DNA of 11,065 nucleotides, taken from NCBI GenBank assembly GCA_024643945.1, contig JAHELX010000061.1:1-11065 (forward strand), in the 5' to 3' direction. This document shows, piece after piece, positions 5,535 to 11,065 of the stretch. A program made the position numbers and the translations under genes. The notes below the pieces were generated by a model. That model saw nothing but the letters and a program-made list of their open reading frames with translations. It was not told the DNA's origin and ran no database searches. The number at the start of each line of letters is the position of its first letter. The first letter of the stretch is position 1. The stretch is from Anaerolineales bacterium (GTDB lineage Bacteria > Chloroflexota > Anaerolineae > 4572-78 > NAK82).

Positions 5535-5999
5535 CTATCCATAGTACAAGCGTACTCGCTCCTCACCGCTCTTCTCTGCCCACTCAGCCTCTCGCAATAG
5601 ATCAGTCAGATCCTCCAAGAAGTGACCTTCCAAGAAATACTCTCGGTGCCCCTGTAAGTGCTCCGGCGCCAACTGCAAGGGCGCAAGTTCCATTCCGGAA
5701 AAAACGCTTGGATTATTCGTTAGTGCTTGCACGAGGCGCCTCAAGCAGTCAGCCAGTTCACCAGGAGGCTGTGCTGTGACCTCCCACGCTGCTGCCTCGT
5801 CACTGTTGGGGTCAAAGACCTTTTCAATAGGAGCCAGATCGATCTGAAAGCGTTCCGCTATGTTTCCAATCACATCAGGCCAATCGCTCCACTCCCTAAG
5901 GTGGGCCCCAACCAGATAGTGCCCAAGCCATTTAAGGTCGCCAGAAATGACTGGAGAATGCTTTCCGCTGTCTGTTTGAAGGGTTATGGTTGCCCCCAT
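5535..5999 (-). CDS. Hypothetical protein (154 aa), possible integron-cassette gene
   Basis: A 154-aa soluble, acidic protein (GATITLQTDSGKHSPVISGD at the N-terminus; DLTDLLREAEWAEKSGEE near the C-terminus). It has no signal peptide, membrane span or catalytic motif that I can identify, and alternating sheet/helix patterns with many Trp and Asp/Glu residues resemble small immunity-type or accessory proteins, but that is only an impression. The frame is open upstream to 6032; ATG at 5999 is preferred because AGGAAAG lies 4-5 bases upstream. An attC-like palindrome (6027-6086) lies 27 bases before the start and a promoter at 6223-6251 reads toward it. No matching attC was found after its stop. 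Confidence 0.7.
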   Translation of the reverse strand: MGATITLQTDSGKHSPVISGDLKWLGHYLVGAHLREWSDWPDVIGNIAERFQIDLAPIEKVFDPNSDEAAAWEVTAQPPGELADCLRRLVQALTNNPSVFSGMELAPLQLAPEHLQGHREYFLEGHFLEDLTDLLREAEWAEKSGEERVRLYYG

Positions 6000-6026
6000 A
6001 TGTCTTTCCTGCTTCGCCGTATCGCC

Positions 6027-6086
6027 GCCCAACGCTGAAACTAACCGGCAGCGCTTTTTGCCGTCCGCTTGAGCGACGGGTTAGAA
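6027..6086 (-). other. Integron attC-like recombination site (candidate)
   Basis: Read on the minus strand the site starts with TTCTAAC, continues through GTCGCTCAAGCGGACGGC, AAAAAGC and GCTGCCGGTTAG, and ends GTTGGGC. The end fits the attC R' consensus GTTRRRY exactly (plus-strand GCCCAAC, 6027-6033); the beginning keeps the AAC core though its first base departs from RYYYAAC. Internal complementary arms fold it: CTAACC (6041-6046) with GGTTAG (6079-6084), CGGCA (6046-6050) with TGCCG (6059-6063), and CCGTC with GACGG around GCTTGAGC. At 60 bp it is in the usual attC size range. No integrase gene is in the window. Confidence 0.5.
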
Positions 6087-6222
6087 GGTTGCATTTCACA
6101 CCCTTGATGTTAAGCGAATCTCCTGAGGCACACGAATAATCATCGAAACATGACAACCTCTTGATTGCCCTTGTCCTCCGCTTCAGACGGCGGGTATTTG
6201 TCAGGATCACTGAATGTTTTTC

Positions 6223-6251
6223 ATTGTACCGTCTCACTATAGTGGTGTCAG
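6223..6251 (-). promoter_or_regulatory. Sigma-70-type promoter with a palindrome in the spacer
   Basis: On the minus strand, -35 CTGACA (5 of 6) at 6246-6251 and -10 TACAAT (5 of 6) at 6223-6228 are separated by exactly 17 bases. The spacer contains the perfect palindrome CACTATAGTG (6235-6244), a natural operator position. It faces the 154-aa gene with a leader of about 215 bases that includes the attC-like site. Confidence 0.55.
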
Positions 6252-6299
6252 TGCACACTGCGCAAAACGTGATGCGTCAAACGTGCATTGGATCGAAGC

Positions 6300-6671
6300 T
6301 CAATCGCCCGTCGGCAGGACCCCGGCTCCCTCGATCATAAGAATCACGGTTCGCTCGGGTGCCCGCGTCCGATGCACTACACCTTTCGGGACTGTAAACC
6401 CCTGCCGCGCTGCGAGCTCGACCGTACGGCCTTCCAGGTCGATCACGAAACGTCCCTCCACCACATAGAAGAACTCGTCTTCCTTCTCGTGCTTGTGCCA
6501 GTGGAATTCTCCCTGCATGACGCCGAGCCGTACTACGCAGTCATTCACCCGGCACAGCGTCTGGTTATACCAGGCATCCTTGCATGCATCGATGAGCGCC
6601 TGAACGTCAATGAGCTCAAGGGGAGCGTAGCGGGTGTCCAGGTTGATCGAGTAGGGTTCTTGAGTGCCCAT
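6300..6671 (-). CDS. Cupin domain protein
   Basis: A 123-aa single-domain cupin. Motif 1 is complete: G54, then H59, H61 and E66 in HKHEKEDEFFYVVEGRF, ending at G73. Motif 2 reads GFTVPKGVVH with H100, so all four usual metal ligands (His59, His61, Glu66, His100) are present and a divalent metal is likely bound in the beta barrel. Small proteins of this kind serve as dioxygenases, isomerases or ligand sensors; the substrate cannot be told from sequence. AAGGAGG lies 5 bases before the ATG. It starts 34 bases after the stop of the ankyrin-repeat gene on the same strand, so the two are likely an operon. There is no signal peptide. Confidence 0.88.
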   Translation of the reverse strand: MGTQEPYSINLDTRYAPLELIDVQALIDACKDAWYNQTLCRVNDCVVRLGVMQGEFHWHKHEKEDEFFYVVEGRFVIDLEGRTVELAARQGFTVPKGVVHRTRAPERTVILMIEGAGVLPTGD

Positions 6672-6705
6672 GGTGGCCTCCTTATCTAGTCTGCTATGGC
6701 GATAG

Positions 6706-7092
6706 TCATTCCGATTTGCGAAGCACCTCGGCGATGTCGAATCGACCTTGTGCTGTCGCCAGGTCCAATGCGGTCTTGCCGCTAAAACCGGGTGCGCCGC
6801 TCCCGCGAATTGCGAGGTTCGCGCCAGCTTCCACCAGGGTTCGGACGATGTCGATGTGGCCGTGAATCACCGCCAACATCAGGGCACTCAAGCGGTATTT
6901 CGCGCTGTGGTTGAGGGCCACGCCCTGTTCCACCAGGAAGCGCACCACGCCGGCATTGCCTTCTCGCGCCGCGATCATCAAGGCCGTTTGATCGTGTCGG
7001 TCCCGGGCGTCGATGTCCGCCCCCGCAGCGAATTGACGCCTGAGAGTCTCGACGTCTCCCCGGCGAGCGGCCTGTTCCCACTCGTGCTCCAA
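6706..7092 (-). CDS. Ankyrin-repeat protein
   Basis: A 128-aa protein consisting almost entirely of ankyrin repeats, roughly three full and one terminal unit. Typical signatures are visible: GDVETLRRQFAAGADIDARD, then DQTALMIAAREGNAGVVRFL, LSALMLAVIHGHIDIVRTLV and a final GKTALDLATAQGRFDIAEVL. Ankyrin repeats mediate protein-protein contacts; the partner is unknown, although the adjacent cupin gene, cotranscribed 34 bases downstream, is a candidate by proximity. The start is TTG at 7092: GGAAGGAG sits 6 bases upstream on the minus strand and no ATG in frame is nearby. Cytoplasmic, with no signal peptide. Confidence 0.88.
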   Translation of the reverse strand: MEHEWEQAARRGDVETLRRQFAAGADIDARDRHDQTALMIAAREGNAGVVRFLVEQGVALNHSAKYRLSALMLAVIHGHIDIVRTLVEAGANLAIRGSGAPGFSGKTALDLATAQGRFDIAEVLRKSE

Positions 7093-7215
7093 GAACAGCT
7101 CCTTCCCAGGACCGGCCGCAAAGGCACTCCACGGCCCTCAGCCTGATCCAAGCTTCCGCAGAGCCTCAGCGGCCTCCGAGCAAATGAACCCCTCTTGCAG
7201 GGAAGTTTTATCATG

Positions 7216-7854
7216 TCACCTGGAGGCCACGATACCCGTCCTATCCCCTTGATCAACCCGGTACCCCAGCATAACCCGGAAATCCTTTTCAATCGTCTGT
7301 CTGATTTCCGGTACGTTGACGTACATGGTCCGTTGGGCAGCTTCCCAGCGCTCGCGGTGCGATTTGGGGTTAGATGCAGCCAGCTTGAAATCTATGAAGG
7401 TGTCTTCCAGAACGTTCAGCAAGTTGTCAATCTGGGTACAGGTTGCCTCGTCAAAATATAAGCGGTTCTCATCGAAATACGCTCTGAGCGCATCACTCTC
7501 TTTCGCGGCAAGTTCCGTTCTCTGTTGCACGGACGATCCATCTTGACCGGCGACGATGCTGCCTATGGACTTAACCCGGTCCTGGGTCCGTACCAGACGT
7601 TTATAAAGTTCAGCGATGACCTCAGCCCGCTTCTCGTCGAGTTGAGCCAGGCGTGTTTGGTGCTCAAAAGCAGCCAGCCGGAGATCCGTTCGGAACCGCT
7701 CGAGGTCGAGATCGTGGGTTCTCTGAAGCTCAGCCTTGAAGCGTTCAATGTCTCGGGATAACATCTGCTCGAACCAAAACTTAAGGACAAACCCGAAGAC
7801 GGCGGCGACGACGAGAGTGATCAAGACGGTTTGGATTACGCTGCTCCAGTCCAT
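7216..7854 (-). CDS. Membrane-anchored coiled-coil protein, function unknown
   Basis: A 212-aa protein with one N-terminal membrane segment (about residues 5-25, VIQTVLITLVVAAVFGFVLK) followed by a long helical, heptad-rich region (about 28-105; SRDIERFKAELQRTHDLDLE, then RFRTDLRLAAFEHQTRLAQL and DEKRAEVIAELYKRLVRTQD) and a mostly helical C-terminal part containing YFDEATCTQIDNLLNVLEDT. The pattern suggests a short anchor with a cytoplasmic coiled-coil rod. I cannot name the family; similar proteins are usually annotated only as hypothetical. The ATG at 7854 has a GGGGGA run 11 bases upstream, a mediocre site. It lies between the ankyrin gene and the duplicated-domain gene, with intergenic gaps of 123 and 75 bases. 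Confidence 0.78.
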   Translation of the reverse strand: MDWSSVIQTVLITLVVAAVFGFVLKFWFEQMLSRDIERFKAELQRTHDLDLERFRTDLRLAAFEHQTRLAQLDEKRAEVIAELYKRLVRTQDRVKSIGSIVAGQDGSSVQQRTELAAKESDALRAYFDENRLYFDEATCTQIDNLLNVLEDTFIDFKLAASNPKSHRERWEAAQRTMYVNVPEIRQTIEKDFRVMLGYRVDQGDRTGIVASR

Positions 7855-7929
7855 AGTTGATAGGTCCCCCTTGTTGTATGCTCATCTATTGCAAGAAAAT
7901 ATGAATATCGGCTTTCTGCATTTGCTCCA

Positions 7930-8757
7930 TTAAGGTAAGGTATTCTGCTCGACGTACAGGTAAGCGACACGCCGATCTGCCTTCCCGGCGGCATCAAGGA
8001 TCAATAAAGTGCCGGCCCACGCGTCCCTTTGGTCGTCTCTGAAACGCCAGGTGCTCCAGGCGGAGGAGCCGGCACGCCCCTGATCCACTATCTCCCAACC
8101 GGCAGCTTGAAGTTGCTGATTGTAATGCGCGGCCAGGGCGGCGGCATCGAGACCGGTTTCCAGGGTCGCCGCCGAGTGCCAGCTATTCCCCCCACCGCCG
8201 CCACTACTTCCACCCCCGTACATCCTGGCTCCCGCTGGCGCTCGTAAGTTCGGTATGGGCGACATCATAGGGCCATAAGCTCGGCCAGGCATAGCACAGG
8301 GCGAGTGACGGGGATCAGTCTGGAGATTCAGACGAACGTCGGTCCATGCGCCTTCGGCCTCAAAGGCTGACACCGTCAAAGATGGGCCGCGCCGGCTTTG
8401 GCAGAACATGACTGCATTGGCCTCCCAACCGTAGCCAAAACCGCGTGGCCGCATGGGCCAATCGAACTCCTGCCAGCCAGCAGGTTCCAGTTGCGCGCGG
8501 TAGAAGGCTACAACGGCAGCCGCTGGTTGATCCACGTCGAGGACGATTTGGGCACTGTGATCACCTCGGACAAGACTACCAATGATCCCTGCTTTCTCAG
8601 GGAGTGGCAGCTCGATGGGCAGGGCTGGCGGCAACTTGCCCACCAGGATTTGGACCTCTTCAGCCGGCCCACCCGGGTAAGGAGAACTGAGCAGTCGCTG
8701 TGTCAGCGTGAGCAGAAGTTGTCCGTCAGATTCGAAACTGGAAAGACGTTTATCCAT
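7930..8757 (-). CDS. Hypothetical protein with a duplicated domain and Gly-rich linker (275 aa)
   Basis: A 275-aa protein built of two similar units. Unit 1, about residues 70-148, contains DQPAAAVVAFYRAQLEPAGW; unit 2, about 195-272, contains GLDAAALAAHYNQQLQAAGW. Each is followed by aromatic beta-strand segments (VRLNLQTD; RRVAYLYVEQN). They are joined by a flexible linker rich in Pro and Gly (GGGSSGGGGG at 181-190). An N-terminal section of about 65 residues (LPPALPIELPLPEKAGIIGS) precedes them. No signal peptide is apparent. ATG at 8757 is preferred over an upstream in-frame start at 8784 because AAGGAGA lies 5 bases before it. A promoter candidate and a leader hairpin precede the gene. 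No function can be assigned. Confidence 0.78.
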   Translation of the reverse strand: MDKRLSSFESDGQLLLTLTQRLLSSPYPGGPAEEVQILVGKLPPALPIELPLPEKAGIIGSLVRGDHSAQIVLDVDQPAAAVVAFYRAQLEPAGWQEFDWPMRPRGFGYGWEANAVMFCQSRRGPSLTVSAFEAEGAWTDVRLNLQTDPRHSPCAMPGRAYGPMMSPIPNLRAPAGARMYGGGSSGGGGGNSWHSAATLETGLDAAALAAHYNQQLQAAGWEIVDQGRAGSSAWSTWRFRDDQRDAWAGTLLILDAAGKADRRVAYLYVEQNTLP

Positions 8758-8840
8758 AGTTGTCTCCTTAACCGGACAAGCCAATGCGCGGGCGGCCTGG
8801 TAATCATGATGATACAGCGCCTTCGCTCTTCACAGACATG

Positions 8841-8874
8841 CAACCGACAACTAAGAGCGTCGCTCTCGCGGTTG
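8841..8874. repeat. Nested hairpin in the leader of the 275-aa gene
   Basis: The outer stem is CAACCG (8841-8846) with CGGTTG (8869-8874); the inner stem is AGAGCG (8854-8859) with CGCTCT (8861-8866). It lies between the candidate promoter and the 275-aa gene, or may serve as a weak end point for the gene at 8934. No T run follows. Confidence 0.5.
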
Positions 8875-8885
8875 GCCACATTTAC

Positions 8886-8914
8886 ATTGTCAGGCCATTC
8901 TCGCTGGATTTCAA
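8886..8914 (-). promoter_or_regulatory. Sigma-70-type promoter candidate for the 275-aa gene
   Basis: On the minus strand, -35 TTGAAA (5 of 6) at 8909-8914 and -10 GACAAT (4 of 6) at 8886-8891 with a 17-base spacer. The predicted leader is about 120 bases and holds the nested hairpin. Confidence 0.4.
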
Positions 8915-8933
8915 CGCCTACCGGGGAAGAAAT

Positions 8934-9614
8934 TTACCTTGAAAATTTCATTAGATAATAAAGACCATGCTCTTCTGCTTTTTTTCTTGCCTCAATGAAA
9001 TCAATCAATTCAGATAGTGCCCAAGGAGTAATCGCTGTAGCGGCTGTAGCAACGGTAGCAAGCGTAATTGCTCCTAGCGACAAAAAAGGAGCTACGCCCA
9101 CTGCTACTAGCCCACCCACTGCACTTTTAATGGCACTCTTGAAAAAACCTTCCCAAGCGGAACGTAATTCCTTCTCTATTTCTATTTTTTCCTTCCATAC
9201 CTCTGTGTTAATCAACTCTTCGACTTCCGAATCAAAGCCATGCGTTAAAGGAAGTGTGCTTACTTTCGTAATCAAATTTCTTGTGGCATAGCTGTAACTT
9301 TCAAACAAAGCTCTATTTCGCTCTTTGAACTCCATGATTTCTGCTTCAGTATGCTTTTCCAACTCTTCATCCGGTACAAGCGCAGCCATAATACGGGTGA
9401 TCACAGGATTATGCAGTATATGTTCCGATTTTAGTGATGAAGGTAATCTCTCGGGCTTTTTGGAGCGCAAACTTTCAACTGCACAACGGTAACTTGAAAA
9501 AATCGCTACGCCACTCACCTCGCCACTGGCCCATCACCTTCGTATCATCGGGATATTCGAGAAGTTTTCGGGGATTGTCGACAATCTTGACGGTTACAGT
9601 GTCACTTTCCTCAT
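8934..9614 (-). pseudogene. Hypothetical membrane protein gene interrupted by two compensating frameshifts
   Basis: Intact, this would encode about 225 aa. ATG at 9614 overlaps the stop of the upstream gene as ATGA and has AAGGAG close before it, then reads MRKVTL and stops at TAA (9594-9596). Convincing coding sequence resumes at once in another frame (VTVKIVDNPRKLLEYPDDTK, then VMGQWRGEWRSDFF) and stops near 9475. From about 9505 the original frame takes over to 8934 (KKPERLPSSLKSEHILHNPV, then ITRIMAALVPDEELEKH). The second break is at a run of six T (minus strand, near 9500). The C-terminal part has two hydrophobic stretches (VGGLVAVGVAPFLSLGAITL, then ATVATAATAITPW). The region is AT-richer than its neighbours. 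Decay or assembly error are both possible; the family is unknown. Confidence 0.6.
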
Positions 9615-10177
9615 TTCTCCTTGCTCTTTGCCCCTTCCTTTTCCGCCAATTTCTCCAAATGCTTTTGAAAGCGCTCCTTGTTTTGCCCCTGAGGGCGATC
9701 GGGCAGGTCAAGATAGGCACGGCAGACGCGAATGGCGTCGGCATATTCGCCCTGGCGAGTGTAGATGATCCTGAGACGGTCGTAAGGGAAAGAGCCAAAG
9801 AAATGGTCTTTGACGTTGGCTTCGTAGAGGGCCACGGCTTCCGCTATTTGCTCCTGGCGCTCTAATTCTTTGCCCCTGTCGTTGCGCTCCGCCATGCTCG
9901 CAAACAGCCGAGCGCGCTCTTTGTCAATATATCGCGCCCAGGCCATTTGGTCTTGCTGCATGGCCACCGCTCCCTCGAACATAGGAGACGACACGCGAAC
10001 CTGTTTTGAAGTGTGCTCCACTTGCCTTAGGGCCTGATCGTAGATTCGGTCCAGCGCGTCTATGATATATCCCAGAGGGACGCCGGCGGCGCGTTGGCGT
10101 TCTATGGTTTCTCGCAGCGTGGTCCCGGGTTGTTCGGGAGAAGTCTTCTTTCCCAAAAGAGATCGCAGAGTACCCAT
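9611..10177 (-). CDS. Hypothetical protein with a C-terminal TPR-like region (188 aa)
   Basis: A 188-aa hydrophilic, mostly helical protein. The N-terminal half includes TTLRETIERQRAAGVPLGYI and DALDRIYDQALRQVEHTSKQ; the C-terminal half carries a TPR-like helix pair (AEAVALYEANVKDHFFGSFP, then YDRLRIIYTRQGEYADAIRV and CRAYLDLP), followed by a Lys/Glu-rich tail. Such regions mediate protein contacts. The ATG at 10177 follows a GGGGGAG motif about 12 bases upstream, and the start is just 6 bases after the stop of a 33-aa micro-ORF. Its own stop overlaps the ATG of the frameshifted gene. These contacts place it in the middle of a tight minus-strand operon. Cytoplasmic; function unknown. Confidence 0.8.
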   Translation of the reverse strand: MGTLRSLLGKKTSPEQPGTTLRETIERQRAAGVPLGYIIDALDRIYDQALRQVEHTSKQVRVSSPMFEGAVAMQQDQMAWARYIDKERARLFASMAERNDRGKELERQEQIAEAVALYEANVKDHFFGSFPYDRLRIIYTRQGEYADAIRVCRAYLDLPDRPQGQNKERFQKHLEKLAEKEGAKSKEK

Positions 10178-10183
10178 TGGCGA

Positions 10184-10285
10184 TCACATCTCCCCCATGA
10201 TCCTCACCAGCTCAAACTCCGGCTCGAGGCGCCACTCCCGCTCAGGGACGGGCGGCACGTCGAAGTCCAGGCCTGGGTGAGTCAA
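10184..10285 (-). CDS. Micro-ORF (33 aa), operon peptide with a second degenerate copy nearby
   Basis: Starts with TTG at 10285, overlapping the TGA stop of the 90-aa gene as TTGA, and ends TGA at 10184, 6 bases before the next gene. The peptide includes THPGLDFDVPPVPEREWRLE and ends EFELVRIMGEM. A matching tail, ELVRIIGEM plus stop, occurs at 10598-10627. Between the copies the base changes are synonymous or fall on third positions (CTG/TTA, ATC/ATT, ATG/ATT, GGG/GGA, TGA/TAA), as expected if both descend from translated sequence. It may be a real peptide gene or the C-terminal stub of a lost larger gene. The ribosome site is weak (AGGA). Confidence 0.5.
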   Translation of the reverse strand: MTHPGLDFDVPPVPEREWRLEPEFELVRIMGEM

Positions 10286-10554
10286 TGATTAATCCTGGGG
10301 CGTTCCCAGATATCTTTGGGCGTACCCAGAGTATTATACGTTGCCCAGTGATCAACTTCCGACACAGACAATCTGTCATCACCCTCAATAAACTGCTTGA
10401 AGTGGTCACGCAGCTCTTCCGCCGTAGTGTTGACTCGCTTGAAGCACCAAAGTGATTCCAGAACTTGTACGGCATTGGCCTTTGCCAGTTGATCGTAGAG
10501 ACTTTGATGGTCCTGACCTCCACGTAAACCGCAATGTAGGAAGTACAAAGCCAT
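10282..10554 (-). CDS. Small protein (90 aa), possibly Cas2/ferredoxin-like fold, function unknown
   Basis: A 90-aa protein with alternating strand/helix pattern: ALYFLHCGLRGGQDHQSLYD, then QLAKANAVQVLESLWCFKRV, EELRDHFKQFIEGDDRLSVS and EVDHWATYNTLGTPKDI. It resembles, from memory, uncharacterised small proteins that begin with YDLR and carry LES.W, with an arrangement akin to Cas2/VapD-type folds; here the usual acidic YDLR position reads CGLR, so catalysis of the Cas2 type is not supported. There are no cas genes or CRISPR repeats in the window. The start at 10554 is preferred over GTG at 10557 because AAAGGAG then lies 6 bases upstream. It sits between the XRE gene and the micro-ORF in an operon-like set. 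Confidence 0.7.
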   Translation of the reverse strand: MALYFLHCGLRGGQDHQSLYDQLAKANAVQVLESLWCFKRVNTTAEELRDHFKQFIEGDDRLSVSEVDHWATYNTLGTPKDIWERPRINH

Positions 10555-10597
10555 CACGTACTCCTTTCTTTTGTGAGCCGCACGCTAATTAATGTGA

Positions 10598-10627
10598 TTA
10601 CATCTCTCCAATAATCCTCACTAATTC
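10598..10627 (-). pseudogene. Truncated copy of the micro-ORF tail (ELVRIIGEM-stop)
   Basis: Ten codons reading ELVRIIGEM and a stop, matching the C-terminus of the 33-aa micro-ORF. At the nucleotide level 10596-10621 matches 10182-10207 at 22 of 26 positions. Its upstream part has been replaced by heptad repeats at the end of the XRE gene. Confidence 0.5.
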
Positions 10628-10632
10628 AGACG

Positions 10633-10660
10633 CCCTACTCCCAACTCCCTACTGCCAACT
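10633..10660. repeat. Tandem heptad repeat overlapping the 3' end of the XRE gene
   Basis: Four adjacent 7-base units: CCCTACT, CCCAACT, CCCTACT, GCCAACT. On the minus strand this encodes the last residues QLAVGSWE and the TAG stop of the XRE protein, so the repeat has replaced the natural end of the gene. Confidence 0.75.
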
Positions 10661-11021
10661 GGTCTCCCATCCCCTCTTCCTCTCTCGCACGTCGCGAATA
10701 CCGCCAGCGCGCATATTCGAGCAACTCGCGCCGATCTTCCGGCCTGAGTGACCTGGCAACCGCCAGCAGCTCTTTGAGGCACATATCTTCGCTGTATTCA
10801 ATGTGTCCGGCCAATCGCAACACTTCCTCCAGCGGCGTATTGAAAAGGCGGGCCAGCGCTTTGCACGTCCTCAAGCTGACCTCCCTCACCCGGCCGTTGA
10901 CGATGTCGCTGATGGCATTTTGGTTCAGCCCGGCCCGGCGCGATGCTTCAGACTGGGACAGGTTATTCGCTTCCAGGTTCTTGTTTAACCAGGTCAGGAA
11001 TTCCTCGGGTATCTTGTCCAT
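10635..11021 (-). CDS. XRE-family helix-turn-helix transcriptional regulator
   Basis: A 128-aa DNA-binding protein. The HTH domain occupies about residues 15-70: LSQSEASRRAGLNQNAISDI carries the turn and recognition helix, followed by RTCKALARLFNTPLEEVLRL. Such proteins commonly repress their own operon and neighbours; the genes just downstream on the same strand (90-aa, micro-ORF, TPR-like) are the obvious candidates. The C-terminal part (PEDRRELLEYARWRYSRRAR) is helical and basic; the last residues come from a heptad repeat. No ribosome site precedes ATG at 11021, but a TACAAT -10 hexamer lies 7 bases upstream, which suggests a leaderless mRNA. Confidence 0.9.
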   Translation of the reverse strand: MDKIPEEFLTWLNKNLEANNLSQSEASRRAGLNQNAISDIVNGRVREVSLRTCKALARLFNTPLEEVLRLAGHIEYSEDMCLKELLAVARSLRPEDRRELLEYARWRYSRRAREEEGMGDQLAVGSWE

Positions 11022-11028
11022 ATTATGA

Positions 11029-11034
11029 ATTGTA
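11029..11034 (-). promoter_or_regulatory. -10 hexamer for the XRE gene, leaderless start
   Basis: TACAAT (5 of 6 to the consensus) on the minus strand, 7 bases before the ATG at 11021, placing the transcription start at or next to the initiation codon. No good -35 is visible at 16-18 bases. Confidence 0.4.
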
Positions 11035-11065
11035 CCACCGAACCATAACGTTTCTGTATGCGAAT

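Noticed and set aside
5932..6258. Minus-strand open frame of 108 codons
   Set aside because: It runs through the attC-like palindrome and out of frame into the 154-aa gene; the peptide TRRSSGRQKALP is simply the palindrome translated.
7093..7215. Possible coding remnant (EGFICSEAAEALRKLGSG then stop) on the minus strand before the ankyrin gene
   Set aside because: Only about 22 codons with no start codon or ribosome site; too short to call.
10282..10554. Calling the 90-aa protein Cas2
   Set aside because: The similarity is only in general pattern, the acidic residue of the first strand is replaced, and no CRISPR context exists.

Overview
The window looks like a bacterial chromosome segment with moderately high GC, most likely from the Chloroflexota (Anaerolineae-like). 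This rests on the two-subunit glycine decarboxylase, many small membrane ORFs, and dispersed palindromes and short repeats of kinds I associate with that phylum. The assignment is an inference. No rRNA, tRNA or CRISPR array was seen.

Layout. (1) 1-1760: the end of gcvPA and all of gcvPB, translationally coupled and closed by a hairpin that can terminate transcription from both sides. (2) 1767-2540, minus strand: an inositol-monophosphatase-family enzyme with a GTG start. (3) 2569-3314: an inverted-repeat element, tandem repeats, then hsp20 on the plus strand with its own terminator. (4) 3367-4926, minus strand: a small inverted-repeat element, then five tiny proteins (31 to 92 aa), four with membrane segments, interleaved with hairpins. 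(5) 4927-5534: a gene-poor stretch with dispersed repeats, a structured-RNA candidate and the AT-rich 3' end of an unknown gene. (6) 5535-6251, minus strand: an orphan 154-aa gene behind an integron attC-like palindrome and a good sigma-70-type promoter. (7) 6300-8757, minus strand: cupin, ankyrin-repeat protein, a membrane-anchored coiled-coil protein and a protein with a duplicated domain. (8) 8886-11034, minus strand: an XRE regulator, a 90-aa protein, a 33-aa micro-ORF, a TPR-like protein and a gene broken by two compensating frameshifts. In this last group 90-aa/33-aa and TPR/broken gene overlap by 4 bases, and 33-aa/TPR are 6 bases apart.

The glycine-cleavage genes are housekeeping. From about 2.6 kb onward nearly everything is on the minus strand and accessory in character. 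The most interesting points are the attC-like site with its orphan gene, the RNA candidate at 5113-5310, the paired C-terminal peptide copies around the 90-aa gene, and the double-frameshifted gene at 8934-9614. I found no complete, recognisable defence or mobile system.
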